From the NCBI GenBank assembly GCA_900472925.1, contig UCJU01000022.1, positions 1-45,173 of the forward strand: a stretch of 45,173 nucleotides of DNA. The letters run 5' to 3'. Position 1 is the first letter of the stretch. Each line of letters starts with the position of its first letter. Below the pieces are notes generated by a model that worked only from the letters and a program-made list of their open reading frames with translations, was not told where the DNA came from and searched no databases. The stretch is from Hyphomicrobiales bacterium. GTDB lineage: Bacteria; Pseudomonadota; Alphaproteobacteria; Rhizobiales; Rhizobiaceae. The position numbers and the translations under genes are program-made. This document shows, one piece after another, positions 1 to 8,543 of the stretch.

Positions 1-1168
1 CCCGTCCCGCAAACGACCCCTCGATCGCCGACAGCCTGCTGTCGTCATATCCCTTGCGCAGATAGCCGACTGCGGCCTCACCCTTCAGTTTTTCGCCCAG
101 ATCGATTTGCGCGCCGACCTTTGCCCCGTAGGATTGGGACGAGCGTTCATAGCCGGTGTTGTCGCGGGTCTGATCGTAGTTGGTCAGGCCCGCGGTGACT
201 TCGAGAAACGGGATGAGGGCAGGCGAAAGCTCGTATCCGAGACGCCCGCGAAGTCCTGCACCGTAGCGATCACGGTCGCTGAGGCTGATGGCCTGGCCGT
301 TGACGCCCTTGGCATCCGTATAGATGGTGCGCGACAGGTCGAGCGCTGCAAGCGCCTTCAATATCCCCACATTGCGTTCAATCGATGCGCCGCCGGTAAA
401 CACGTGTTCGCCACCCTGGACGGACGCGCCCGATACGGCGTTGGGATCATTGGTATCTTCACGGCTGAAGGCATATCCGGCGGTCAGGTTGGCCTGCGTT
501 CCATCGCCCAGATCAAGGCGCAAATCGGCGCCTATATTGGCGCTCGGCTCTTCGCCCGCGCTGCTGCCGCCGAGATTGCGCTGATAGGCGCCTTCGCCGG
601 TTATGGTCAATGCGTGGCGTGACCAGTCGCTGGTCAGCGTCCCGCGAATGCCGGTCGTCAGATAATTCCGGCTGGTCGAACTGCCGGGGAATGTCTTGCT
701 TTCATAGTTCAGCGTCTGGCTGATCGAAGGACGCAGGGTAAGCGTCCCGATGCGGATACCCGGCGCGGTGCCATCATCGATGGTCGCATTCTCGCCGCCG
801 TCAACGGTCGTCTGAAACGTATTTTCGCGGGTATCGACAGGCTCGACGGCCTCGTCGCCTTCTTCAGGAATGGCTTCTCCCGGATTGGAAACCACCCGGG
901 TGCTGCCGGTGCTGCCGGTATCGGTACCGGCCGGTGTAGCGGTCTGCGGTCGGCGGCTGGAACTGTTGGGATCGACAACGGACAGGTCGTTCTGGCCGAT
1001 GAAGGGATCTGCGCTGGTCAGGGTTCTGCTGGCAGTCGTCGCGACTGATCCCTGCGTGGCGGACTGGGCAAACCCTCTCGCTGCCGGACACAGCACAGTG
1101 CAAGCCAGCAACGCCAAGGCTGCTTTCCGCCACGTCGGCAGACGACTTGCGGTGCTGTGAAAAACCAT
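1..1168 (-). CDS. Outer-membrane beta-barrel protein (putative porin, BBP2-like), 3' end cut by window edge
   Basis: The frame is open from an ATG at 1168 down to base 1, so at least 389 residues are present and the C-terminus lies outside the window. Residues 1 to about 35 form a classical Sec signal peptide: a basic stretch (RLPTWRK), a hydrophobic core (AALALLACTVL) and an Ala-X-Ala type site near FAQ. A low-complexity Ser/Thr/Pro/Glu-rich linker of about 90 residues follows. After that come alternating hydrophobic/polar strands rich in Tyr, Gly and Asn (for example TNYDQTRDNTGYERS and VGYLRKGYDD), as expected of an outer-membrane barrel. It resembles the rhizobial 'putative beta-barrel porin 2' group, but that family assignment is by recall. 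Transported substrate unknown. It is divergent from kdsD. Confidence 0.72.
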   Translation of the reverse strand, partial: MVFHSTASRLPTWRKAALALLACTVLCPAARGFAQSATQGSVATTASRTLTSADPFIGQNDLSVVDPNSSSRRPQTATPAGTDTGSTGSTRVVSNPGEAIPEEGDEAVEPVDTRENTFQTTVDGGENATIDDGTAPGIRIGTLTLRPSISQTLNYESKTFPGSSTSRNYLTTGIRGTLTSDWSRHALTITGEGAYQRNLGGSSAGEEPSANIGADLRLDLGDGTQANLTAGYAFSREDTNDPNAVSGASVQGGEHVFTGGASIERNVGILKALAALDLSRTIYTDAKGVNGQAISLSDRDRYGAGLRGRLGYELSPALIPFLEVTAGLTNYDQTRDNTGYERSSQSYGAKVGAQIDLGEKLKGEAAVGYLRKGYDDSRLSAIEGSFAGR

Positions 1169-1514
1169 GCGCGCTTCTATCCGGTTCTGACCCAATCTTT
1201 GCCGAAGTAAGTCTGCCATTGTGCGCATATGCAGACCGTTATCAGGTATAAGCATATGTTTTTCTTTGGAGATTTTACGTGTCGGCAATGCCGTAATGAG
1301 AGGGCAGTTTGCCCGCGCCGGGTTATTTTATGGTTAACGTTCTGTAAAAAGGCTTTGCGGACATCAGCGCTGTCTGGGTGTTGTGAGGCGAACGCTGCGT
1401 GGACTTCTCCGTCGGCAACAAGAGATGATGCGCTGAAGAGCCCTCTCAATTATTGATAAGGTCGCCGCGCGTGGCCGATAGACACGGTTTATCGAAAAGA
1501 GTATCAGTCCGGGC
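1169..1514. other. Divergent intergenic region between the beta-barrel gene and kdsD
   Basis: 346 bp with no convincing gene. The short open frames here lack ribosome sites and family resemblance. It must hold both divergent promoters. Visible elements are a palindrome GCATATGC at 1225-1232 repeated as GCATATG at 1252-1258, and ATGGTTAA at 1330-1337, which is the reverse complement of the CtrA half-site TTAACCAT. I could not assign a clear sigma-70 promoter. Confidence 0.4.
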
Positions 1515-2510
1515 ATGATTACGAGAGCTGTCACATTGGTTGAAAACCACGCCGTTGAGTCCGCCCTGCGGACCGTTTCAATCGAGAAAAATGGCCTGGC
1601 CGCATTGGAGCAGGCGCTTCTTGGTGAGCTTGGAGATGGTTTTTGCAAAGCCATCGATGCCATCGGCAAGTCTGACGGACGCCTTATCATTACTGGTGTG
1701 GGCAAAAGCGGTCATATCGGGTCCAAGCTCGCAGCCACTTTCGCATCAACGGGAACACCCGCATTCTTCGTCCATGCCGCCGAAGCCAATCATGGTGATC
1801 TGGGCATGATCGGCGGCAATGATGTGGTGCTGGCCATTTCCAAAGGCGGCGAGAGCGTCGAGCTTCGCAGCATCATCAATTACACCAGACGGTTTTCCAT
1901 TCCCTTGATTGCGATGACCTGCACGCAGGATGGCTCGCTGGCGAAATCTTCCGATATCGTGCTGCTCATTCCCGATGAGCAGGAAGCCTGCCCGCATGGC
2001 CTGGCACCGACGACCTCGACCATGATGCAATTGGCGCTGGGCGATGCGCTGGCCATTGCTCTTTTGGAAGCGCGCAGTTTTACGGCGGGGGATTTCCGTG
2101 TGTTCCACCCCGGTGGAAAACTCGGTGCCAGCCTCGCGCTGGTTGGCGATATCATGCATACGGGCGAGCGCTTGCCGCTGGTGTCCAAGGGGACACCGAT
2201 GCCCGAGGCCGTTAGCGTTCTGGCGCGCAAGCATTTCGGCTGCGTGGCGGTTCTGGACGAGGATGGCCGTCTCTGCGGCATCGTCACCGAGGGTGACATG
2301 GCGCGTAACCTGACGCGCAACCTCTCGGAACTCTTGGTCGATGAGATCATGACGGTCAAGCCGAAAACCGTCACCAAAAGTGTGCTGGCGACGGCTGCAC
2401 TGGCGACGCTGGAAAAGCATCATATCGGCGCGCTGATCGTGGTGGATGAAGACAACCGCCCGATCGGCCTCGTCCACTTCCACGACCTGCTGCGCATCGG
2501 CGTGGCGTAG
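1515..2510 (+). CDS. kdsD: Arabinose-5-phosphate isomerase, KpsF/GutQ family
   Basis: Converts ribulose 5-phosphate to arabinose 5-phosphate, the first committed step towards Kdo for lipid A/LPS core, in the cytoplasm. The 331 residues match the usual KpsF/GutQ length (about 320-330). An N-terminal SIS sugar-isomerase domain covers roughly residues 44-180, with the phosphosugar-binding GVGKSGH at 61-67 and HGDLG at 93-97. Two CBS domains follow at about 215-330. The ATG at 1515 follows a purine-rich stretch. The gene stands alone, and the convergent TPR gene ends only 11 bp downstream with no obvious terminator between them. Isomerase family is secure; the Kdo role rather than a capsule or sugar-alcohol role is inferred from the absence of such genes nearby. 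Confidence 0.93.
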   Translation: MITRAVTLVENHAVESALRTVSIEKNGLAALEQALLGELGDGFCKAIDAIGKSDGRLIITGVGKSGHIGSKLAATFASTGTPAFFVHAAEANHGDLGMIGGNDVVLAISKGGESVELRSIINYTRRFSIPLIAMTCTQDGSLAKSSDIVLLIPDEQEACPHGLAPTTSTMMQLALGDALAIALLEARSFTAGDFRVFHPGGKLGASLALVGDIMHTGERLPLVSKGTPMPEAVSVLARKHFGCVAVLDEDGRLCGIVTEGDMARNLTRNLSELLVDEIMTVKPKTVTKSVLATAALATLEKHHIGALIVVDEDNRPIGLVHFHDLLRIGVA

Positions 2511-2521
2511 GTCGGAACTGC

Positions 2522-3139
2522 TCAGCTGCGGGTGCCCGCAAGCTTTTCCGCAAGGTCGCCAGCTTCCTTCTGTGCGTCCTTATCGGCGGGGTAGAGCGCC
2601 AGATAGCGTTCCCACACTTTCAGTGCCAGTTCGTCGCGCTCGTTGCTTTCAAGAATGTTGGCGAGGCTGGCAAGGGCCGGGAAATAGCGTGGCTCTTTTT
2701 CCAACGTCTGATTGAGGTCCGACATCGCCTTGCGAGTATCGCCATCGGCAAAATGCACCAGCGCACGGCGATACCATGCTTCCGCATAGTCGGGTTGCAG
2801 CAGAATGGCCTGATCGAGAAAATCGTAGGCTGCCGCCTTGCGCTTTTCGTCGGCGGCTTCTTCCGCCCATTTCATCAAAAGATTGATGGTGGCGCTGCCG
2901 GAATCGGTCCACGCGCCAACGATTTCGTTGGCGATGACGCGGGCCTTTTGGGCATCACGTTCTTTTTTCAGGCTGGAAAACAGGGTGCCGACAGAATCGC
3001 TTTGCAGATTGTCAGGCTGTGTTGCTGCTTGCGCAGGCTGTGTCGAATCGGCTGCTGAAACAGGAAGGACGGGAAGGGCGCTGAGGGCAGCGGTTCCGAG
3101 GCAGGCAATGAGAAACGTATGAAAACAAAATTGGCGCAT
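2522..3139 (-). CDS. Exported tetratricopeptide-repeat protein
   Basis: A 205-residue protein when started at the ATG at 3139. The frame also permits an ATG at 3166, but the downstream start gives a proper Sec signal peptide (MRQFCFHTFLIACLGTAAL, cleavage near VSA-AD). The mature part is helical, with TPR-like units around residues 95-190 (YDFLDQAILLQPDYAEAWYRRA, then a DTRKAMSDLNQTLEKEPRYFPA type unit, shown here only in part), ending in a charged helix. It is probably a periplasmic scaffold protein. No enzyme motif is seen and the partner is unknown. It lies convergent to kdsD, so no operon partner suggests a role. Confidence 0.8.
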   Translation of the reverse strand: MRQFCFHTFLIACLGTAALSALPVLPVSAADSTQPAQAATQPDNLQSDSVGTLFSSLKKERDAQKARVIANEIVGAWTDSGSATINLLMKWAEEAADEKRKAAAYDFLDQAILLQPDYAEAWYRRALVHFADGDTRKAMSDLNQTLEKEPRYFPALASLANILESNERDELALKVWERYLALYPADKDAQKEAGDLAEKLAGTRS

Positions 3140-3240
3140 GCGAATACGATAATCCGCCGGCGCCAATTATGAAATCAAATTCTGTAGTCTATCAACAATG
3201 TGATCCGTCTCGACCGGACGGGCACGCATGTAACCGGTAA

Positions 3241-3366
3241 TCAGCCCTGACGAGCTTTGAAACGCGGATTCATCTTGTTGATGATGTAGACGCGGCCCTT
3301 GCGGCGAACCAGACGGTTATCGCGGTGACGGGCCTTAAGCGCTTTGAGCGAGTTCTTGATCTTCAT
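3241..3366 (-). CDS. rpmJ: 50S ribosomal protein L36
   Basis: A 41-residue highly basic protein, [16 protein letters not shown] at the N-terminus and NPRFKARQG at the C-terminus, matching the long (zinc-free, no Cys) form of L36. An in-frame ATG at 3408 would add 14 residues. I prefer 3366 because family members begin MK(I/V)(K/R)NSLK and because a TATACA hexamer on the minus strand (3413-3408) overlaps the upstream ATG, so a transcript started from it would lack that codon. It is monocistronic, separated from purK by a strong hairpin. Confidence 0.93.
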   Translation of the reverse strand: MKIKNSLKALKARHRDNRLVRRKGRVYIINKMNPRFKARQG

Positions 3367-3420
3367 TTTTCTGGTCCGCAGTTTGGCGTGACGCTTCTTG
3401 CCACGCATGTATAAACAATC

Positions 3421-3449
3421 AAAAACGCGCTACGAGGGCGCGCTTTTTT
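3421..3449 (-). terminator. Rho-independent terminator after purEK
   Basis: Read on the minus strand, a GCGCG stem closes over a 7-base loop (CCTCGTA) with flanking A and T runs ending in TTTTT. It lies about 45 bases after the purK stop and before rpmJ, so it should isolate the two units. The A-rich other side could let it work in both directions. Confidence 0.72.
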
Positions 3450-3493
3450 CGGTTGGCAGGCAAATACCCCGTCAGTCCCAGCCTGTCAACACG

Positions 3494-4585
3494 CTAAGGC
3501 ATATTTTGCCGGGAAAGACTTGGCTTTCCGGGGTTCATCAGCTCCGTCACATGGCCCATCTTGCGGCCTGCGCGAGCTTCCGTCTTGCCGTAGAGATGCA
3601 CGAGGCAGTCTTTTTTCGCCAGCCATTGTGGCACATCGTTGATGTCGTCGCCAATCAGGTTGGTCATCACGCAGTCGGAATGGCGCTGCGTGGAGCCGGG
3701 GGCAAGCCCCGCCACGGCTCGAATATGCTGCTCGAACTGCGACACGACACAGGCGGCTTCCGTCCAGTGACCGGTGTTGTGCACCCGCGGCGCCATTTCG
3801 TTGGCAATAAGCGAGCCATCGGTCAGAACGAAGAACTCTATGCCGACGACACCGACATAATCGAGCGCAGCCAGCAGTTTCTCCGCTGATCCCACCGCAA
3901 CGGTTCTCGCGGCGTCGGAAAGCTGCGCGGGAACGGTCGAGGTGTGCAGGATGCCACCGAGATGGACGTTCTGTGCCGGATCGTAGCAGGTGACGGTTCC
4001 ATCCTGAAAGCGTGCGGCGATGATCGACACTTCCCGTTCGAACGGAACGAAGCTTTCCAGAATGAGCGCGACACCGCCCAGCGCGTCGAAGGCGCCGGTC
4101 AGATCTTCGCCGCCCCTGAAGACACGCTGGCCCTTGCCGTCATAGCCCATGCGGCGCGTCTTCAGCACGCCCTTGCCACCGAAATCGGAAAGGGCTGCCT
4201 CGAGGCTTGCCTGATCATCGACCTGCCGGAAATCGGCGGTCGGAATACCGCAATCATTGAGAAAGCGCTTTTCCGTCAGCCGGTCCTGCGAGGCGTTGAG
4301 TGCCTGAGCCGGTGGATAGACGGGAACGGAAGCCGAAAGCGTCTGCGCGGCAACCACCGGCACGTTTTCGAATTCATAGGTCACGACATCGCAGACGCTT
4401 GCCAGTTCGGCCAGCGCCTTTTCGTCATCGTAAGCGGCAATGATCTGGCGGTTGCAGACCTGTGCTGCCGGACAGTCGGCCTGCGGTTCCAGCACGATGG
4501 TGCGGAAGTTGAGACGGGCAGCCGCCATGGCCAGCATGCGGCCGAGCTGACCGCCGCCGATGATGCCGATCGTTCCAGATTTCAT
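3494..4585 (-). CDS. purK: 5-(carboxyamino)imidazole ribonucleotide synthase
   Basis: Carboxylates aminoimidazole ribonucleotide to N5-CAIR using ATP and bicarbonate in purine synthesis. 363 residues, normal for PurK. The N-terminal [11 protein letters not shown] at about 6-16 is the ATP-grasp preATP-domain signature. The ATP-grasp core follows at about 95-290 ([21 protein letters not shown]), with the metal/substrate segment [14 protein letters not shown]. Its ATG overlaps the purE stop by 4 bases, indicating translational coupling in a purE-purK operon. Confidence 0.96.
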   Translation of the reverse strand: MKSGTIGIIGGGQLGRMLAMAAARLNFRTIVLEPQADCPAAQVCNRQIIAAYDDEKALAELASVCDVVTYEFENVPVVAAQTLSASVPVYPPAQALNASQDRLTEKRFLNDCGIPTADFRQVDDQASLEAALSDFGGKGVLKTRRMGYDGKGQRVFRGGEDLTGAFDALGGVALILESFVPFEREVSIIAARFQDGTVTCYDPAQNVHLGGILHTSTVPAQLSDAARTVAVGSAEKLLAALDYVGVVGIEFFVLTDGSLIANEMAPRVHNTGHWTEAACVVSQFEQHIRAVAGLAPGSTQRHSDCVMTNLIGDDINDVPQWLAKKDCLVHLYGKTEARAGRKMGHVTELMNPGKPSLSRQNMP

Positions 4586-5103
4586 TGCGGGGTGTCCATG
4601 GGATATTCGGCAATGGCCGCCGTCTGGCGGGCGCGGTATTCGTCGAGCCGGTCGGCGAGATCCTCGTCGGAAAGTGCCAGCACGGCAGCGGCCATCAGGG
4701 CTGCGTTGATGGCACCGGCACGGCCGATGGCGAGTGTGCCGACCGGAATGCCCGCTGGCATCTGCACGATGGAGTAGAGACTATCCTGGCCCGACATGGT
4801 CTTGGACTGAACGGGAACGCCGAAAACCGGAAGCGGCGTCAACGCAGCCGTCATGCCCGGCAGGTGGGCGGCCCCACCGGCACCGGCGATGATGACCTTG
4901 AAACCTTCATCACGCGCGCCGCTGGCGAAACTGAACATCCGCTCAGGCGTGCGGTGGGCGGAAATGATGCGCGCCTCATATTCCACATCCAGCGCATCCA
5001 GCGTGTCAGCTGCGTTTTTCATGGTCTCCCAGTCGGACTGGCTTCCCATGATGATGGCGACGGGCGGTGTCTCTGTGCTCAACGGTCTCTCCGTATCAGG
5101 CAA
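4582..5103 (-). CDS. purE: N5-CAIR mutase, class I PurE
   Basis: Moves the carboxylate of N5-CAIR to C4 to give CAIR. 173 residues with the class I PurE features: the nucleotide-binding loop GSQSDW at 20-25, the catalytic SAHRTPER at 48-55, and the [10 protein letters not shown] loop near residue 95. Presence of purK downstream confirms the two-step bacterial route. The start at 5103 overlaps the stop region of the upstream ydcH-type gene by a few bases, so the small gene, purE and purK may be cotranscribed. A shorter start is possible because the first 12 residues are not conserved. Confidence 0.96.
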   Translation of the reverse strand: MPDTERPLSTETPPVAIIMGSQSDWETMKNAADTLDALDVEYEARIISAHRTPERMFSFASGARDEGFKVIIAGAGGAAHLPGMTAALTPLPVFGVPVQSKTMSGQDSLYSIVQMPAGIPVGTLAIGRAGAINAALMAAAVLALSDEDLADRLDEYRARQTAAIAEYPMDTPQ

Positions 5104-5299
5104 TGATATCAGGAATAATCTGGTCTTCGATCTGGGTCATCTTGTCCTTGATGACCAGCTTCTTCTTCTTCATCCGCTGAATGCGCAATGCTTCGCAATT
5201 TGTCTGGATCATGGCATTGATCGCGGCATCGTAATCTTCATGTTCCTGGCGAAGTCGCGCAAGCACCAGCCGAACGTCGGCCTGATCCTGATCGGGCAT
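5096..5299 (-). CDS. YdcH/DUF465 family small coiled-coil protein
   Basis: 67 residues beginning [12 protein letters not shown]. The longer frame upstream has no family similarity and is discarded. The protein shows the YdcH pattern: an LxxLRxEHxDYDxxI helix, a turn, then the basic helix [16 protein letters not shown] and an acidic C-terminus. It is predicted to be a helical hairpin. The family has no established function. It overlaps the purE start by 8 bases and may be read together with purEK. A second, divergent copy starts at 5536. Confidence 0.85.
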   Translation of the reverse strand: MPDQDQADVRLVLARLRQEHEDYDAAINAMIQTNCEALRIQRMKKKKLVIKDKMTQIEDQIIPDIIA

Positions 5300-5485
5300 C
5301 TCTTGTCTTCCCCATATGGTACAACCGGACCGCCATCCGGCCATTTTGTTGTCGGTCTTCGTGCCTGTACCACCAAATGACGGTAACGGGAAGTTTCCCG
5401 TGTCAGCATTTTGCCTAGATATTGCCTTGATTTCTCCTTCGACAAGAAAGGCGTTCCGTGTCACATTGGTGTCGTAAACCTGAAA

Positions 5486-5507
5486 CTCCAGCGATGGAGC
5501 GCTGGAG
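5486..5507. promoter_or_regulatory. Perfect 8-bp inverted repeat upstream of the second ydcH-type gene
   Basis: CTCCAGCG, a 6-base spacer ATGGAG, then CGCTGGAG. It lies 29 bases before the ATG at 5536, between two divergent DUF465 genes. It could be a regulator operator or a 5'-leader hairpin. No family assignment. Confidence 0.45.
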
Positions 5508-5535
5508 GTAGGTTCAACAAGGAAGGACGTGCCGC

Positions 5536-5712
5536 ATGACCATTCAGGCTCATATAGCATCGCTGGAAAAGAAACACGGTGCTCTTGAGGAGGAGCTCGA
5601 AACCGTTCTCGCTTCCCCCTCTTCGGATGATAAGCAGATTGTGGATCTTAAACGCAAGAAACTGCGCCTGAAGGACGAAATGCAGAGGCTGCAAGCCTCC
5701 ACAACGCATTGA
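5536..5712 (+). CDS. YdcH/DUF465 family small coiled-coil protein (second copy)
   Basis: 58 residues with a good ribosome site (GGAAGGA at 5521-5527, 8 bases before ATG). Pattern: AHIASLEKKHGALEEEL helix, a short SSPD-like turn, then the basic helix DLKRKKLRLKDEMQRL. This is the YdcH/DUF465 fold, although sequence identity to the divergent neighbour is limited to the family positions. It is predicted to be a cytosolic helical hairpin or coiled coil. The function is unknown. It ends in its own hairpin terminator and is probably monocistronic. Confidence 0.82.
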   Translation: MTIQAHIASLEKKHGALEEELETVLASPSSDDKQIVDLKRKKLRLKDEMQRLQASTTH

Positions 5713-5770
5713 TTGCCAGATATCTTTGTTGCCTGACGTCAGTATAGTTTACGTCGCAGCCTGAAAGCCC

Positions 5771-5804
5771 GGCTCTGATTGCTCTCGCGATCAGGGCCTT
5801 TTTT
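5771..5804 (+). terminator. Rho-independent terminator after ydcH-type gene
   Basis: A 9-bp stem (GGCTCTGAT with ATCAGGGCC, one G-U pair), a 10-base loop and a run of six T. It lies between convergent genes. Confidence 0.75.
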
Positions 5805-5813
5805 CTGATCTGT

Positions 5814-6578
5814 TCAGATCGGCAGGCCGTCCCAAAGAAGTTTCAGCGCGGCGAAAAACGCCATCGTGTACATCAGTGGATAAAATACCGCTGGTTTCAT
5901 GTATTTCACGATTTTCGCCCCCGCAAACGTCGCAATCATCGCCACCGGCAACAGAGCGGCAGATGTGGTGAGGTTGGCGGCATCCAGCGCACCTAGGGCG
6001 AAATAGGGAATGAGCTTTACCGCGTTCATGATCGCGAAAAAACGAACGCTCAGGCCCGTGTAGACCTTTGGGTCCAGTTTCAGCGGCAGAACGTAGATCT
6101 GGAACGGCGGTCCGCCCGCATGTGCAACGAAGCTGGCATAGCCCGACAAGGTTGACCAGATCGTCGCCTTGGCAGGGTTCTGGTCTTTCGCTGGCATTTC
6201 GTGGCCGCGCCGCGAGCGGAAGGTGTCGAAGAAATAACGCAGCACGAACAGGATCGTCACGGTCGCCACCACCAGGCGCATCGCATCTGGCGAGACCATG
6301 CTGGACATCGCCCAGCCCAAGGTGATGCCGACAAGGGCGCCCGGCAGCATCATCAGCAATGTTTGCCGATGATTGTACTTGCGCCACGCCATCAGCGCTA
6401 CGAGGTCCATGACCACCAGAATAGGCAGAAAGATCGCAGCCGCCTGTACCGGCGGCACGGCCAGCGCCATCAACGGTACGCCCATGAGCGCCAATGCGCC
6501 GCCCAGCCCGCCTTTGGAAAGGCCGACGAGCATGACTGCGGGAATGGCGACGAGATAAAAATGGAAATCGGTCAGCAT
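5814..6578 (-). CDS. TauE/SafE family membrane permease
   Basis: 254 residues, almost entirely hydrophobic, with about eight predicted membrane helices and the two-repeat arrangement of the TauE/SafE (former DUF81) family. Repeat-start signatures are GLSKGGLGGALALMG near residue 18 and SGYASFVAHAGGPPFQIY near residue 150. Known members export sulfite, sulfoacetate or related organosulfur anions. No sulfur-metabolism gene lies next to this one, so the substrate is unassigned. It is divergent from the ThiE-like gene with a short (about 100 bp) spacer. Confidence 0.88.
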   Translation of the reverse strand: MLTDFHFYLVAIPAVMLVGLSKGGLGGALALMGVPLMALAVPPVQAAAIFLPILVVMDLVALMAWRKYNHRQTLLMMLPGALVGITLGWAMSSMVSPDAMRLVVATVTILFVLRYFFDTFRSRRGHEMPAKDQNPAKATIWSTLSGYASFVAHAGGPPFQIYVLPLKLDPKVYTGLSVRFFAIMNAVKLIPYFALGALDAANLTTSAALLPVAMIATFAGAKIVKYMKPAVFYPLMYTMAFFAALKLLWDGLPI

Positions 6579-6684
6579 GGATGGACGGTTGATCCTTTCG
6601 CCTGTCCGGTTTATCGGAAGTATGACATGAAAACGAGTGCAGATTGCGCGGGAAGCGTCCTGTCTGCGGAAAATGGATAAACCG

Positions 6685-7338
6685 ATGACTGCACCCGAAG
6701 ATCGCTGCCGCCTCGTTCTGATCGTTCCGGCACATGAGGACGCCGCCCATCAGGCCAAGACATTGGAAGATGCGCTGCGTGGTGGCGATGTCGCCTCGGT
6801 GATCATTCCACAATACGGTCTTGACGATGCGAGCTTTCAGAAACTGGCCGAAACGCTGGTGCCGATCGTTCAGGAGGCCGGTGCCGCCGCACTCATCGCC
6901 GGTGACAGCCGCACTGCCAGCCGCGTCAAGGCAGATGGCCTCCACGTGATCGGTGGCGCGGACGCGCTATCGGAGGCGGTCGAGAATTTTTCGCCGAAGC
7001 TCATCGTTGGCGGCGGTAACGCCGATGACCGGCATAAGGCGCTGGAGCAGGGCGAGAGCAACCCCGACTACATGTTCTTCGGCAAGCTGGAAGGCGATAT
7101 CAAGCCTGAAGCACACCCCAAGAACATGGCGCTGGGCGAATGGTGGGCCTCCATGATCGAGATTCCCGCCATCGTCATGGGTGGTTCGGATGTTGCTTCC
7201 GTCGTCCCCGTTGCCGAGACCGGCGTGGAATTCGTGGCCTTGCGTCTGGGCGTGTTCAGCCATGCGGGCGGCGCCGCTCAGGCCGTTGCGGAAGCGAATG
7301 CGCTGCTTGACGAAAAAGCGCCACGGTTTGGCGGTTGA
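6685..7338 (+). CDS. Thiamine-phosphate-synthase-like TIM-barrel protein (divergent)
   Basis: About 217 residues from the ATG at 6685. An ATG at 6673 adds four residues, and a far-upstream GTG is unlikely. The order of motifs follows ThiE: a first strand LVLIVPA, the ADGLHVIGG loop in place of D-G-(V/I)-H-L-G-Q, PDYMFFGKL in place of ADYxGxGP, and IPAIVMGGSD in place of IPxxAIGG. The usual pyrophosphate-binding N-D-R is not recognisable (GDSR stands there). Fold homology is therefore credible, but TMP synthase activity is doubtful. The Sel1 gene starts at its stop codon, so the two are likely coupled. Confidence 0.72.
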   Translation: MTAPEDRCRLVLIVPAHEDAAHQAKTLEDALRGGDVASVIIPQYGLDDASFQKLAETLVPIVQEAGAAALIAGDSRTASRVKADGLHVIGGADALSEAVENFSPKLIVGGGNADDRHKALEQGESNPDYMFFGKLEGDIKPEAHPKNMALGEWWASMIEIPAIVMGGSDVASVVPVAETGVEFVALRLGVFSHAGGAAQAVAEANALLDEKAPRFGG

Positions 7339-7346
7339 TACAGGCG

Positions 7347-8543
7347 ATGATCGCTCGCTCTCTTCGTTCCCGTCTGTCTGTGTCTGCCCTTGCCGTTATA
7401 TGGGCAATGACGCCGCATGTGGTTTTTGCGCAGAACCCAGCACCTGCACAGTCTGATCTGCTGCCCGGTCTCGAAAAGGAGGCTCCGGCAGCGGACACAA
7501 CACCGGTGGATGAGGATACGGATTTCGGCCCTGCCAACAAGACGGCACCGGACGTGTTGTCGCGACCATCCGACAAGGATGCTGAACCGATCCGCAAGGG
7601 TCGTGTCGTGACCGACGAACAAAAGGATTTGCAGCCTTCCGGCGGGGTCAACCTCTATCAGCGTATGGGGGCTGATCTGCCTGCCCTGCCGCCTGAGAAG
7701 AAATTCACCGGCAAGGTTGACGAAGCCTTCGGTCATTACCAGCGCGGCGAATATGTGCAGGCACTGTCCAAGGCATTGACCCGTGCTCAGAACGGTGATG
7801 CGAGTGCGCAGACGCTGGTGGCGGAAATGATGTCGCACGGCTTCGGTATTGCGCGTGACGAAAAGACCGCGGCTTTCTGGTACGAGCAGGGGGCAAAGGG
7901 CGGTGATGCCGTTGCCATGTTCAAATACGCGCTGCTGTTGATGGAGGGCAAGCTCGTCAAGCGTGACAAGACGCTGGCTGACGATTACATGCGCCGGGCC
8001 GCCGAAGCAGGCAATGCCGAGGCCGAGTTCAACTGGGCGCAGATTTTGGTCTCGCAAACGCCGGGTCCCAAGGGTCTGCATGCCGCGTTGCCATTTTACG
8101 AAAAATCCGCCGAAAAGGGCGTAGCGGATGCGCAATATGCGGTTTCGCAAATCTACTGGAACCTCAAGGACATCCCGGCTGACAAGAAAGCCAAGGCCCG
8201 CGACTGGCTGACGCGCGCCGCAAAGGCCGGTTTCGATACGGCGCAGGTCGATCTCGGCGTTTGGCTGGTCAACGGTGTGGGTGGGGAGCGCAATCTGGAA
8301 GAAGGTTTCCGCTGGCTGTACGGTGCCGCGCAACGGGGCAATGTAGTTGCCCAGAACAAGGTCGCCCATCTCTACATCCAGGCGCTCGGCACCAAGCCTG
8401 ATCCGATCGAAGCCGCCAAATGGTATGTGCTCTCGCGCCGGGCCGGGCTGAAAGACCCAGGCCTTGAGGATTTCTATCTCGGCATCGAAGAGGATCAGCA
8501 AAAGAAGGCCATCGAGGCCGCCAACCGTTTTCGCCCCGCCTAG
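7347..8543 (+). CDS. Exported Sel1-repeat (TPR-like) protein
   Basis: 398 residues from ATG 7347. A TTG at 7335 overlapping the previous stop is an alternative. A signal peptide (SLRSRLSVSALAVIWAM, cleavage near VFA-Q) is followed by a Pro/Ala/Asp-rich linker to about residue 105. From about 120 to 380 there are tandem Sel1-like repeats of about 36 residues with the A-x-x-W-Y-x-x-A-A-x-x-G pattern (AAFWYEQGAKGGDAVA, RWLYGAAQRGNVVAQ, AAKWYVLSRRAG). It is probably a periplasmic protein-interaction scaffold. In alphaproteobacteria such proteins are often linked to envelope and exopolysaccharide control, but nothing here fixes a partner. Confidence 0.85.
   Translation: MIARSLRSRLSVSALAVIWAMTPHVVFAQNPAPAQSDLLPGLEKEAPAADTTPVDEDTDFGPANKTAPDVLSRPSDKDAEPIRKGRVVTDEQKDLQPSGGVNLYQRMGADLPALPPEKKFTGKVDEAFGHYQRGEYVQALSKALTRAQNGDASAQTLVAEMMSHGFGIARDEKTAAFWYEQGAKGGDAVAMFKYALLLMEGKLVKRDKTLADDYMRRAAEAGNAEAEFNWAQILVSQTPGPKGLHAALPFYEKSAEKGVADAQYAVSQIYWNLKDIPADKKAKARDWLTRAAKAGFDTAQVDLGVWLVNGVGGERNLEEGFRWLYGAAQRGNVVAQNKVAHLYIQALGTKPDPIEAAKWYVLSRRAGLKDPGLEDFYLGIEEDQQKKAIEAANRFRPA

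Noticed and set aside
107..622. Plus-strand frame inside the beta-barrel gene
   Set aside because: The minus-strand frame with signal peptide and beta-strand pattern is continuous through this stretch, so this is a shadow.
1229..1456. 75-codon frame in the divergent intergenic region
   Set aside because: No ribosome site, Cys/Arg-rich composition and no recognisable fold.
5791..6945. A 384-codon minus-strand frame overlapping the TauE/SafE gene in another frame
   Set aside because: It has no ribosome site and shows frame-shifted, Pro/Arg/His-rich composition. The TauE/SafE frame has clear membrane helices.
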